DNA from: Companilactobacillus nantensis DSM 16982
GTDB taxonomy: Bacteria > Bacillota > Bacilli > Lactobacillales > Lactobacillaceae
Direction of reading: 5' to 3'
Assembly: GCF_001435815.1 (NCBI RefSeq)
Contig: NZ_AZFV01000015.1
Coordinates: 1 to 51,765, forward strand
Length of the DNA: 51,765 nt
Under the pieces are notes generated by a model, which saw nothing but the letters and a program-made list of their open reading frames with translations, had not been told where the DNA came from and searched no databases. Of the stretch, positions 28,058 to 36,528 are shown piece after piece. Position 1 is the stretch's first letter. Each line of letters starts with the position of its first letter. The position numbers were made by a program, and so were the translations under genes.

Positions 28058-29269
28058 TTACTCAGTTACTGCAGGTTTGAGATTATCATAACTGTATGTC
28101 TCGCCTTCAATGGTGACACAATTTCTACCACTATTCTTGGATTGATAGAGGTATTGATCGACACGTTCGAGGATTGACTTGGTAGTTTCATCTGACTTGG
28201 TAATAGCAGTAATACCGAAGCAGATGGTGACGTCAAGCTTAGCACCGTTGATAAACAAAGGAATGTCAGCTAGCGTTTTACGAATATCATAGGCTATATT
28301 GGCTGATTCAGTGGTATTAAGATTCTTGAAGATAATGATGAATTCTTCACCACCATATCTGTATAGTTGACCAGTTGGCTTGCCTTGACGGCTCACTAAT
28401 TCACGCTCAACCAAATGGGCTACATGCCGAAGTACTTCATCACCAGTTTCGTGGCCATAGGTGTCATTGAACTTTTTGAAGTGGTCGATATCAAACATGG
28501 CGACAGTTCCTATCTCATCACTACTGTGTTTGAATTCATCCAGGAGTTCCTTGGAGGTAGTATTGAGATTGGCTCTATTTCTAACACCGGTTAAGGCATC
28601 ATAATTGGCTTTGATTTCTAGATCCTTGTAATCTGCAAAAGATGCACGTAATTTAACTTCGGTCAAACGGAATAGTGCCATAAAAATTTCGAAAAATATC
28701 ATCGAAATAATCATCTGAAGTGGATTGAAATGATAATCGATCCAAAGAAGTATCCACCACGACATTCCGTAAATTGTCTGGGCGATTGTATACTTATAAC
28801 CTGATATAAGCATGTCGTCTTTGTGGCTGTACGCATAATCGACTGTGATAAGTAAGACGAAATACGTTCCCAGAAATAATGGCCATAGCGGACTTTCCAG
28901 TCTAGTAACATTGAACGATGGATTATATATAAACGGAAAAGCTAGAGTTATTAATTCAACCAGACGATTGTTAAGTATTAAGAAACCATAAAAGGAAACA
29001 GCAATTTGAGCATTAGCGTATAGCCATGCATCATTCATAAATTTGCCGTTATTAACGGTCGCAAATACTTCACGGAGAACTATAATACTGACAACCAGAA
29101 TTGTGCTTTCAAGAATGTGAACACCTAATCGAATAAAGAATGGCGACGCAGCACTGACCCTTTTTTCGATTGAATACGATACAAGAGTAATAACCGTTAT
29201 CAATCCAATCGTAATTAACAGCACGACAAGATCGGTAATGGTCAGGTAATTGTTTATAAAATTTTGCAT
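28058..29269 (-). CDS. membrane-bound diguanylate cyclase (GGDEF)
   Basis: A 403-residue protein. About six hydrophobic segments fill residues 10-205, followed by a full GGDEF domain that makes cyclic di-GMP from two GTP. Catalytic motif GGEEF in YRYGGEEFIIIF, substrate/metal region FDIDHFKKFNDTYGHETGDEVL, and NYDALTGVRNRANL at the domain start all look intact. The I-site RxxD upstream of GGEEF is not obvious (LVSRQGKPTGQL occupies that region), so product inhibition may be missing. The ribosome site is weak. It is a single gene between two terminator or PE regions. No phosphodiesterase or PilZ protein is in the window. Confidence 0.9.
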   Translation of the reverse strand: MQNFINNYLTITDLVVLLITIGLITVITLVSYSIEKRVSAASPFFIRLGVHILESTILVVSIIVLREVFATVNNGKFMNDAWLYANAQIAVSFYGFLILNNRLVELITLAFPFIYNPSFNVTRLESPLWPLFLGTYFVLLITVDYAYSHKDDMLISGYKYTIAQTIYGMSWWILLWIDYHFNPLQMIISMIFFEIFMALFRLTEVKLRASFADYKDLEIKANYDALTGVRNRANLNTTSKELLDEFKHSSDEIGTVAMFDIDHFKKFNDTYGHETGDEVLRHVAHLVERELVSRQGKPTGQLYRYGGEEFIIIFKNLNTTESANIAYDIRKTLADIPLFINGAKLDVTICFGITAITKSDETTKSILERVDQYLYQSKNSGRNCVTIEGETYSYDNLKPAVTE

Positions 29270-29352
29270 TTTTATCTGGCTTTCAAAAAAATATTAATAT
29301 ATTTATTTTATCATCAATATTTGATTTGTTAAAAATTAATTTAATGATTTTT

Positions 29353-29423
29353 AACCTTGAACTTCTCGAAGTTCAAGTCGGTCCTCACATCGACCTAATT
29401 TTCATGCTCCTGGAGGCGGCATC
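29353..29423 (+). repeat. PE remnant B: 3' third of a forward PE copy
   Basis: Keeps a hairpin in the H4 position (CTTGAACTTC/GAAGTTCAAG), the junction GTCGGTCCTCACA and the 3' border CTGGAGGCGGCA. H2, H3 and the 5' arm are missing. It lies between the GGDEF gene and tmk. The loop ACCTTGG is lost, showing that the copy is decaying. Confidence 0.7.
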
Positions 29424-29512
29424 CAAAGTTATCTCTTTTTAACAAGACCTAAAGTTTCATTTCTGCTTGATTTCAAGTAAAATAGTAGTAATCATCTAGG
29501 AGAGATTAATTT

Positions 29513-30163
29513 ATGTCAGGAATATTTATATCGTTTGAAGGACCAGATGGGGCAGGTAAAACAACTGCTCTAAAAACACTAATGCCATTGTTACAGGCAA
29601 AGACAAACCAAGAAATCGTGCTTTCACGCGAGCCTGGTGGTAGTCCTATTTCCGAAAAAATCAGAAAAATCATTTTGGATATTCATGATGAAGAGATGGA
29701 CTCTCGGACTGAGGCACTATTGTATGCGGCTGCCCGTCGTCAACACTTGATTGATGTTATTTTACCCACATTAAAGGAAAATAAAATTATGTTGAGTGAT
29801 CGTTTCGTTGATAGTTCTATTGCATATCAAGGCGGTGGTCGTGAAATTGGGATGGCTGAAGTAGCTGAGATCAATGATTTTGCCATTGATGGACATTTAC
29901 CAGATTTGACAATTTACTTTGACGTATCACCAGAAGTAGGTTTATCTCGCATTCGCAAGGATCACGAGGGTGCAATGGATCGATTGGAAAAGGAAGCCAT
30001 CAGTTTCCACAATCGGGTTTATGATTCATATATGCAAATTGTCAAAGACAATCCTGATAGAATTAAAGCAATCAATGCTGAACAAGCTCCTGAAAAGGTT
30101 GTTGCAGATGCATTGGCTGTGATCATTAAGCAATTTCCAAATATTTTTAACAAGGGAGAATAA
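29513..30163 (+). CDS. tmk: thymidylate kinase
   Basis: A 216-residue P-loop kinase making dTDP from dTMP. Walker A FEGPDGAGKTT near residue 7, the DRFVDSSIAYQGGGR substrate region, and a LID segment with RKDHEGAMDRLEKE. The ATG follows CTAGGAGAG. It starts the tmk-pstA-holB-yabA-rsmI cluster found in most Firmicutes. Confidence 0.96.
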   Translation: MSGIFISFEGPDGAGKTTALKTLMPLLQAKTNQEIVLSREPGGSPISEKIRKIILDIHDEEMDSRTEALLYAAARRQHLIDVILPTLKENKIMLSDRFVDSSIAYQGGGREIGMAEVAEINDFAIDGHLPDLTIYFDVSPEVGLSRIRKDHEGAMDRLEKEAISFHNRVYDSYMQIVKDNPDRIKAINAEQAPEKVVADALAVIIKQFPNIFNKGE

Positions 30164-30166
30164 CCA

Positions 30167-30493
30167 ATGAAACTCATTGTAGCCATTATTCAATCTAAAG
30201 ATAGTCAACAATTACAAACAAGTTTAGTTAAAAAAGGTTTTAGAGCAACGCAATTATCATCAACTGGTGGTTTTTTAAAGGCTGGTAACTGTACATTCTT
30301 GATTGGTGTAGAAGAAGATAAAATTGACGATGCTTTGGCCATAATCAAAAAAACTTGTCATACAAGAGCTCAATATGTAACACCAACATTCCTTATGCCT
30401 GAGGCAGCTTCAAGTATGGCTGAACCAGTTGAAGTTCAAGTTGGTGGTGCTACATGCTTTATTTTGCCAGTTGATAAATTCGTGAGATTCTAA
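30167..30493 (+). CDS. pstA: cyclic di-AMP receptor, PII-like (PstA/DarA)
   Basis: A 108-residue PII-like trimer-forming protein that binds c-di-AMP in Firmicutes. Diagnostic stretches are MKLIVAIIQSKDSQQL, LSSTGGFLKAGNCTFLIGVEE and the C-terminal GGATCFILPVDKFVRF. It lacks the long T-loop of nitrogen PII proteins. Its output partner is not known in general. The gene lies 3 bases after tmk and 2 before holB. The same signal affects potassium transport in Firmicutes, relevant to kup in this window. Confidence 0.93.
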   Translation: MKLIVAIIQSKDSQQLQTSLVKKGFRATQLSSTGGFLKAGNCTFLIGVEEDKIDDALAIIKKTCHTRAQYVTPTFLMPEAASSMAEPVEVQVGGATCFILPVDKFVRF

Positions 30494-30495
30494 TA

Positions 30496-31449
30496 ATGGA
30501 AAGTTTATTAGAAGAACAGCCTCGAGTTGTACATGAATTTCAAAAAATTATTTCCACTAATATGTTGTCTCATGCGTATTTGATTGACAGTGCTTCTTCG
30601 AAAGTTAGACAACAAATGGCAATTTGGTTAGCTCAAAGCCAGTTTTGTGATAATTTACAAGATGGTGCGCCTGACCAGACGTGTCAAAAATGTCGGACAA
30701 TCGCTTTGGGAGATAACCCCGATGTCTTAGAAGTAAAGACTGATAAGCAAAGCATTGGTGTCGATGATATTAAGTTCTTTAAAAAAGAAGCTAATATGGC
30801 GGCAACTCAAGGTAAACGACGGATTTTGATCATTGATGAAGCTGAAAAAATGACAGTGCAAGCTGCGAATAACTTGTTGAAAACAATTGAAGAACCAGAA
30901 GGTAATTTGATGATTATTCTTTTGGCTGATTCAGCTAAACAGTTATTACCAACGATTCAATCGCGGGTACAGATTTTTCACCTATCTAACCAAAGCAATG
31001 AAGACGAGATTGCCAGTTTAGTAGCAGTTGGTTTTAAGAGTGAACAAGCACAACGAGCTTTAAAAGTGACAGACATTAAGTATTTGGAAAGTATTACAGG
31101 TGATAAATACCAATCATTGAGTGTCGCACTCATAAATTGGCTTAAAGAAATTAACAACCAAAAAATAAATAGTTTTGTCGACATACAGACTGATGTCATG
31201 CCTTTAATTGAGAATAAAGATCAACAACATTTGGTTTTCGACATGTTGAATCAAATTTTTAGTGATATATTATCAATTAGGTACAATTTAGAAAAATCAA
31301 CATTAACGTCTGTGGATATCTTGGACAGAAAGAGTATTAAGAAAATCGTTGCCATGTCCGATGAGTTATTCACAGCTGAACAAATGTGGAAAAGTAATGT
31401 ATCGTTTCAAGCTATTTTAGAAGATTTATCATTAAAATTTGTGGATTAG
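30496..31449 (+). CDS. holB: DNA polymerase III subunit delta'
   Basis: A 317-residue clamp-loader subunit. It resembles dnaX in its N-terminal half (HAYLIDSAS, zinc-binding C..C with CQKC, IDEAEKMTVQAANNLLKTIEEPEG) but lacks a functional Walker A, as usual for delta'. The ATG at 30496 directly follows the pstA stop. The C-terminal domain is helical and poorly conserved. Confidence 0.93.
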   Translation: MESLLEEQPRVVHEFQKIISTNMLSHAYLIDSASSKVRQQMAIWLAQSQFCDNLQDGAPDQTCQKCRTIALGDNPDVLEVKTDKQSIGVDDIKFFKKEANMAATQGKRRILIIDEAEKMTVQAANNLLKTIEEPEGNLMIILLADSAKQLLPTIQSRVQIFHLSNQSNEDEIASLVAVGFKSEQAQRALKVTDIKYLESITGDKYQSLSVALINWLKEINNQKINSFVDIQTDVMPLIENKDQQHLVFDMLNQIFSDILSIRYNLEKSTLTSVDILDRKSIKKIVAMSDELFTAEQMWKSNVSFQAILEDLSLKFVD

Positions 31450-31460
31450 TAGGTGAAATC

Positions 31461-31826
31461 ATGGCAGAGAAGGATTTATATGATGAATTTGAGACAATCA
31501 CAAATCAATTGAATGATATAAGTAAAAAGGTTTCTTTGCTGAAAGAAGAACTATCTAAGACTCTGGAAGAAAAAGAAGAGTTGAAGATAGAAAATCAAAA
31601 TCTTCGTAAACATTTAGAAAAGATGGGTTATGAGGATAAAGATATTAAAGGCAATGAATTATCTTACTCACGATTGAATCTTGAGAGTTTATATCGTAAA
31701 GGATTTCATGTTTGCCAACAATTCTACGGAACTCACCGTAAGGACAAAGAAGAGTGTATCTTCTGTACGAATGTCCTTTATGGGAGTAACGATAAAGGTA
31801 AGAAAAAGAAAATTAAGATTAGATAA
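31461..31826 (+). CDS. yabA: replication initiation control protein YabA
   Basis: A 121-residue negative regulator of DnaA that bridges DnaA and the sliding clamp. The N-terminal coiled coil (about 1-60, LKEELSKTLEEKEELKIENQNLRKHLEK) forms a tetramer; the C-terminal zinc domain has His and Cys in GFHVCQQFYG and ECIFC. The ATG follows TAGGTGAA. Its place between holB and rsmI is the usual one. Confidence 0.94.
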   Translation: MAEKDLYDEFETITNQLNDISKKVSLLKEELSKTLEEKEELKIENQNLRKHLEKMGYEDKDIKGNELSYSRLNLESLYRKGFHVCQQFYGTHRKDKEECIFCTNVLYGSNDKGKKKKIKIR

Positions 31827-31840
31827 GGGGAGCTATTTGA

Positions 31841-32710
31841 ATGAAAGAACAAAGGAGTTTTGTTGATAATTCGAAGGGCTGCCTTTTTTTAGTGCCAACA
31901 CCAATTGGTAATCTGGAAGATATGACTTTTCGAGCTGTTAATACCTTAAAAGAGGCCGATTTAGTTGCAGCTGAAGATACACGTAATACTAAAAATTTAT
32001 TAAATCATTTTGAAATACCAACTGAATTAATAAGCTTCCATGAGCATAATACTGCTCAACGTATTCCAGAATTAATAGAAAAAATGAATGCCGGTCTAAA
32101 AATCGCCCAAGTTAGTGATGCTGGAGCACCATCAATTAGTGATCCAGGTAAGGAACTAGTTAAGGCAGCTATCAAAGCTGATATTCCAGTTGTGCCACTA
32201 CCAGGAGCCACAGCTTCAGTGACAGCTTTGATTGCATCAGGAATTGCACCACAACCATTTTATTTCTTCGGTTTCTTGCCACGTAAAGGTAAAGAAAGAA
32301 CTGAAGCTTTGAATGATTTATCACAACGTGCAGAAACAACTATCGTCTATGAATCACCTTATCGGGTTAAAAAGACGATTCAAGATTTAATCGATAACTT
32401 TGGTGCGGATCGTCAAATTACTTTGGCACGTGAATTAACCAAGATTCATGAAGCCTTTTTACGTGGTAGTTTGGAACAAGTTGCGCAATATTATCAAGAC
32501 AACGATCCTAAGGGTGAATATGTGTTGATTATTGCTGGTAAGCCTGTTGAAGTTACCGAAGCTGAGTCAGATGATGATTTAGTTACATCGGTGGATAACT
32601 TAATTAAACAAGGTCAAAAACCTAATAAAGCCATCAAAGAAGTGGCTGCCCAAAATGGGTTAAAGAAACAAGATGTCTACAATCTTTATCACGGAATCGG
32701 AGAGGAATAA
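31841..32710 (+). CDS. rsmI: 16S rRNA (cytidine-2'-O)-methyltransferase RsmI
   Basis: A 289-residue enzyme of the tetrapyrrole-methylase fold that methylates C1402 of 16S rRNA. Signatures: LVPTPIGNLEDMTFRAVNTL, AAEDTRNTKNLL, SDAGAPSISDPG and PLPGATASVTALIASG. The C-terminal region (KPNKAIKEVAAQNGLKKQDVYNLYHG) is typical. The ATG follows AGGGGAG. The thioesterase gene starts 2 bases after its stop. Confidence 0.95.
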   Translation: MKEQRSFVDNSKGCLFLVPTPIGNLEDMTFRAVNTLKEADLVAAEDTRNTKNLLNHFEIPTELISFHEHNTAQRIPELIEKMNAGLKIAQVSDAGAPSISDPGKELVKAAIKADIPVVPLPGATASVTALIASGIAPQPFYFFGFLPRKGKERTEALNDLSQRAETTIVYESPYRVKKTIQDLIDNFGADRQITLARELTKIHEAFLRGSLEQVAQYYQDNDPKGEYVLIIAGKPVEVTEAESDDDLVTSVDNLIKQGQKPNKAIKEVAAQNGLKKQDVYNLYHGIGEE

Positions 32711-32712
32711 CA

Positions 32713-33456
32713 GTGACAGAGAAACAAACTTTTGCAATTGAAATGGAAGTACCATATTATTTCGTTAACTTTTCTGGCGACATGCGTTTGTCAGCTTTAA
32801 TTGATGTGATGTTGTTAACATCTGAGAAACAATTGCACCAATCAGATGTTGATAGTGCTGAGATGGTTCGGAATAAGGGACTTGGCTGGGTCGTTGTCCA
32901 ATATCATATGGATATCAAACAGATGCCTAAGCTCGGTCAAAAATTAAAGATTATGACGCAAGCAACTAGTTATAACAAATATTTCTTCTACCGTGATTTT
33001 TGGATTGAAGATGAATCTGGTGAGACAATCGTCAAAGCAGAAAGTGCTTTTGTCTTGATCGATATTAAGGAACGTAAGATTGTCAGTGCTAGTGACCGTC
33101 TTGATGACGTGTTTGGTGCGGAAGAAACAACTAAGCTCAAACGTTTTACTCGTCTCAAAGAACCAGCCGATTATGACTTTGAACAACCACAACATATCGG
33201 TTACTACAATATTGATGTTAATAAACATGTTAATAATTCTTATTACTTTGATTGGATGGTCGATACGTTGGATATGAACTTTATTGCCGATCATACGATT
33301 ACTAGTATGGATATTAAATATGATAAAGAACTAAATATGGATAGTCAGCCAATTTCATATGCTAAACTTGATAATACGAATAATAAATCTATTCATTGGA
33401 TTAAGAATGGTGACGTACTGAACGTTATTGCTAAATTTGAATGGAAAGATAAGTAA
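32713..33456 (+). CDS. acyl-ACP thioesterase (FatA-like)
   Basis: A 247-residue double hotdog-fold enzyme that releases fatty acids from acyl carrier protein. It contains NKGLGWVVVQYHMDI and NVNKHVNNSYYFDWM-like (DVNKHVNNSYYFDWM) catalytic region, where Asn and His are expected. Start is GTG at 32713 with AGAGGAA inside the rsmI end. Bacterial members are common in lactobacilli and clostridia; the chain-length preference cannot be read from the sequence. Confidence 0.9.
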   Translation: MTEKQTFAIEMEVPYYFVNFSGDMRLSALIDVMLLTSEKQLHQSDVDSAEMVRNKGLGWVVVQYHMDIKQMPKLGQKLKIMTQATSYNKYFFYRDFWIEDESGETIVKAESAFVLIDIKERKIVSASDRLDDVFGAEETTKLKRFTRLKEPADYDFEQPQHIGYYNIDVNKHVNNSYYFDWMVDTLDMNFIADHTITSMDIKYDKELNMDSQPISYAKLDNTNNKSIHWIKNGDVLNVIAKFEWKDK

Positions 33457-33472
33457 AATACAAACAAATTAC

Positions 33473-33500
33473 TTGCTTACAGAAAAAATAGTGCTATTAT
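33473..33500 (+). promoter_or_regulatory. probable promoter of the folT transcript
   Basis: TTGCTT (33473-33478) and extended -10 TGCTATTAT ending at 33500 with 16-base spacing, about 20 bases before the riboswitch. Confidence 0.5.
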
Positions 33501-33520
33501 TGACGAGTACTTAAAAATAT

Positions 33521-33612
33521 TTGGGGTAGGATTCAAGGCGTTAAGTGCCGATGGAACGGAATGTGAACATCGGACAAAGAGTTTTCTCGCGATCTTGTTT
33601 CCGCATTCGCCA
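33521..33612 (+). ncRNA. tetrahydrofolate (THF) riboswitch
   Basis: Matches the THF riboswitch consensus: TTGGGGTAGGATTC at the start, then GGCGTTAAGTGCC (33537-33549), GGAACGGAATG, and the 3' strand TTTCCGCATTCGCC that closes the pseudoknotted fold. It lies upstream of a folate ECF substrate protein. Further down, CTCC (33651-33654) can pair with the ribosome site GGGGAG (33657-33662), so control is probably at translation start. Confidence 0.87.
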
Positions 33613-33671
33613 CTTTATATACGTCTCTTTTGCCTATATCTGGTGGCAGCTCCTTTGGGGAGATGTCGATT

Positions 33672-34193
33672 ATGAACAGTAGAAGTACAGTAATAAGCGT
33701 TCAAGAAGTTACTTGGATGGCGTTGTTGATAGCATTACAAATGGTGTTGTCAAAATTGTCAGTCGGTAGCAATACCTTGAAAGTCGGATTTAGTTTTATT
33801 GCAATTGGGTTATTAGGTTATTATTTCGGACCTTTCAAAGCTGCGATAGCTAATGTGTTAGCCGATGTAATCAGTAATTTGGTGATGCCATCATCAGGTG
33901 GTTTCTTCATTGGATTCACTTTCTCAGCCTTAGTTGCGGGAGTAATTTATGGTTATATGCTTTATAACCATAAGGTGACAGTTGTTAGAACTTTGATCAC
34001 CGTCCTATTGATTACTGTGATTGTGAATACCGGGTTGAACACCTTATGGATTCACATGATGACTAACTTGCCATACATGACTTTGTTGGTCCCAAGACTT
34101 GCAAAAGAGGCTTTCAGTTTGGTTTATCAAACTGGTCTTTTATACATCGTCCTGAAATGGATTGATAATTCGAAATTTAATAAAATCGGCTAA
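33672..34193 (+). CDS. folT: folate ECF transporter substrate-binding protein FolT
   Basis: A 173-residue integral membrane S-component with about six helices (WMALLIALQMVLSKLSVG, VGFSFIAIGLLGYYFGP, IGFTFSALVAGVIYG, and others). It should capture folates and use the shared EcfA-EcfA'-EcfT module, which is not in this window. I chose the ATG at 33672 because GGGGAG lies 9 bases before it; earlier in-frame starts cover the regulatory region. The THF riboswitch upstream supports folate as the substrate. Ends in a terminator overlapping its stop. Confidence 0.92.
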   Translation: MNSRSTVISVQEVTWMALLIALQMVLSKLSVGSNTLKVGFSFIAIGLLGYYFGPFKAAIANVLADVISNLVMPSSGGFFIGFTFSALVAGVIYGYMLYNHKVTVVRTLITVLLITVIVNTGLNTLWIHMMTNLPYMTLLVPRLAKEAFSLVYQTGLLYIVLKWIDNSKFNKIG

Positions 34194-34211
34194 TAAAGCC
34201 GATTTTTTTTT
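34180..34211 (+). terminator. terminator after folT
   Basis: AAAATCGGC / GCCGATTTT with a T-run; its 5' arm overlaps the last codons of folT. Confidence 0.9.
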
Positions 34212-34261
34212 GCACAAAAAATCTGTGTTAAAATAGTTGTTATGAAGAATGAGGGATAAAT

Positions 34262-34984
34262 ATGAAAATATTAGCATTTGATACATCTAATAAGCCGCTA
34301 TCCGTTGCCGTTGTAGTTGATGGCAAGGTTTTAGCTCATTTGGAGTCAACTGAAAAGAAGACTCATAGCATAACTATTTTGCCGGATATTAAAAAGGCTT
34401 TACAGCAAGCTAACTTAACGATGACTGACATTGACTTGATTGCAGTGGCTAAAGGCCCTGGATCATACACGGGAGTCAGAATTGCTGTCACGGTTGCTAA
34501 AACATTAGCCGATACGTTGAATAAGAAATTAGTTGGAGTTTCGAGTTTGGAACTATTAGCTGCTAATGGTGATAAAGCACATCTGCTTGTGCCATTAATG
34601 GATGCCAGAAATGACAATGCCTATGCTGGAGTTTATCAAAATTCACGGGATAAATTTGTCAGCATTATCGGTGATCACCATACGTCAATGGAGAAGTTGT
34701 TTGACGCTTTGAAAGAGTATGATGCCGATCAATTAGAATTTATTAACGCTACACCAAGATTACAAGAGTTAATTCAAAATCAATTTCCTAGTGCCAAAAT
34801 TATTACTGCTGAAAATTCATTGCCAGATGCAGCCAAACTGGCCAAATTAGCTGAATCAAAGAAACCAGTCGCTGATATTGATGATTTTGTACCAACATAC
34901 TTGCGTTTAACACAAGCTGAACATGACTGGTATGCTAAAGGACATAAGGACGACGGCAATGTTTCCTATGTTGAAGAAGTTTAA
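34262..34984 (+). CDS. tsaB: tRNA threonylcarbamoyladenosine biosynthesis protein TsaB
   Basis: A 240-residue ASKHA-fold partner of TsaD in making t6A37 in ANN-decoding tRNAs. It starts MKILAFDTSNKPLSVAVV, with AVAKGPGSYTGVRIAVTVAKTLA and VPLMDARNDNAYAGVY as family marks. The ATG follows GAGGGAT. It overlaps rimI by 26 bases. The tsaB-rimI-tsaD order is typical of Firmicutes. Confidence 0.95.
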   Translation: MKILAFDTSNKPLSVAVVVDGKVLAHLESTEKKTHSITILPDIKKALQQANLTMTDIDLIAVAKGPGSYTGVRIAVTVAKTLADTLNKKLVGVSSLELLAANGDKAHLLVPLMDARNDNAYAGVYQNSRDKFVSIIGDHHTSMEKLFDALKEYDADQLEFINATPRLQELIQNQFPSAKIITAENSLPDAAKLAKLAESKKPVADIDDFVPTYLRLTQAEHDWYAKGHKDDGNVSYVEEV

Positions 34985-35498
34985 GCAATTATTTTCTAAT
35001 AAAACAACGAAATTTGATTTTGAAGAACAAACTGTTTCAAGTGAAGATCGAAAGTTTACTTTAAGAAAAGCAACACCAAAAGATGCCATTCAATTTATGA
35101 AGATTCAAGAAACTATTTATCCAATTCCAGTACCATGGCCAATTGATATCGTCCAGATGGAAATTGATAATAAGAATGCCCTTTACTTGTCTTTAGTTGA
35201 AAAAGACCGAGTTGTGGCTTTTATTGGTGTGTCATTGGGTGATAAGAAGGAAGCACATATAACTAATTTGGCTGTCGATGCCGATTACCAAAATATCGGT
35301 ATTGGTCATCTATTGCTAAACCAAGCCTTTAGTTACTGCCGGAAACGCGAATACCAAAAGATGTCGTTAGAAGTTGATGTTACAAATGAATCGGCTTTGG
35401 CCTTATACGATGCCTTTGGTTTCAAAGTTCGAACTGTGCATAAAAAGTACTATTTTAGAAATCATCACGACGCATGGGAAATGATGGTTGATCTGTGA
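34959..35498 (+). CDS. rimI: ribosomal protein S18-alanine N-acetyltransferase RimI
   Basis: A 179-residue GNAT. Acetyl-CoA binding is in [14 protein letters not shown], preceded by the strand [12 protein letters not shown] and followed by [20 protein letters not shown], the classic RimI end. About 35 basic residues precede the domain. I prefer the ATG at 34959 because AAGGA lies 8 bases upstream; the ATG at 34968 is possible. The gene sits between tsaB and tsaD, whose start follows closely. Confidence 0.9.
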   Translation: MFPMLKKFKQLFSNKTTKFDFEEQTVSSEDRKFTLRKATPKDAIQFMKIQETIYPIPVPWPIDIVQMEIDNKNALYLSLVEKDRVVAFIGVSLGDKKEAHITNLAVDADYQNIGIGHLLLNQAFSYCRKREYQKMSLEVDVTNESALALYDAFGFKVRTVHKKYYFRNHHDAWEMMVDL

Positions 35499-35508
35499 GG
35501 GGATTACT

Positions 35509-36528
35509 GTGGAAAAAGATACATTAATATTATCGTTTGAAAGTAGCTGTGATGAGACATCAGTTGCTGTAATTAAAAATGGTAAAGAAATCTTAGCTAA
35601 TATTATTGCAACACAAATAAAAAGTCACCAACGTTTCGGCGGAGTTGTACCAGAAGTTGCCAGTCGTCATCACGTTGAAGAAGTTACTAAATGTATCAAT
35701 TTAGCTTTGGAAAAGGCCCAAGTTGGTTATGAAGATTTGGATGCTGTGGCTGTAACTTATGGTCCTGGATTAGTTGGCTCATTGTTAATTGGAATCATGG
35801 CAGCGAAGACAGTTGCCTTTGCCCACGATTTGCCTTTGATCAAGGTCAACCACTTGGCTGGTCACATTTATTCAGCTAATTTTGTGACCGATTTACAATA
35901 TCCATTCATGTCACTCTTAGTTTCTGGTGGTCATACGGAACTTGTTTTAGTAACAGCTCCCGGAGTTTTCCACACCTTAGGCGATACACGTGACGATGCT
36001 GTTGGTGAAGCTTATGACAAGATTGGTCGTGTCTTAGGTATCAACTATCCAGCAGGTAAAAAAGTCGATGAGATGGCTGCTGTTGGTAAGGATACTTTCA
36101 ATTTCCCAAGAGCAATGGTGCAAGAAGATAACTTGGACTTCAGTTTCAGTGGTTTGAAGAGTGCATTTATCAATACAGTTCATCACGCTGACCAAGTTCA
36201 TGAAGAATTGAACAAAGATGATTTGGCAGCTAGTTTCCAAGGTGCTGTGTTGGATATTTTGGTGAACAAGACATTCAAGGCTTTGAAACAACACCCAGTT
36301 AAACAATTGATCGTTGGTGGAGGCGTTTCAGCTAACCAAGGCTTGAGAAAACGTTTGGCTGAAGAAATTAAAGAACGTAATTTGGATATGGAATTAGTTT
36401 TCCCACCATTACGTTTGTGTGGCGATAACGCTGCAATGATTGGTGCTATGGCTCAAATTCAATATGATAAAGGTGACTTTGCTGATTTGGATTTGAATGC
36501 TGATCCTAGCTTGGATTTTGATATGTAG
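35509..36528 (+). CDS. tsaD: tRNA N6-adenosine threonylcarbamoyltransferase TsaD
   Basis: A 339-residue enzyme transferring threonylcarbamoyl to A37 of tRNA. Metal ligands are in [25 protein letters not shown] begins the ASKHA fold; [10 protein letters not shown] and [11 protein letters not shown] complete the nucleotide site. Start GTG (35509) follows GAGGGGA and lies 10 bases after the rimI stop. PE8 starts at the base after its stop codon, so PE8 forms the immediate 3' end of this operon. Confidence 0.96.
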   Translation: MEKDTLILSFESSCDETSVAVIKNGKEILANIIATQIKSHQRFGGVVPEVASRHHVEEVTKCINLALEKAQVGYEDLDAVAVTYGPGLVGSLLIGIMAAKTVAFAHDLPLIKVNHLAGHIYSANFVTDLQYPFMSLLVSGGHTELVLVTAPGVFHTLGDTRDDAVGEAYDKIGRVLGINYPAGKKVDEMAAVGKDTFNFPRAMVQEDNLDFSFSGLKSAFINTVHHADQVHEELNKDDLAASFQGAVLDILVNKTFKALKQHPVKQLIVGGGVSANQGLRKRLAEEIKERNLDMELVFPPLRLCGDNAAMIGAMAQIQYDKGDFADLDLNADPSLDFDM

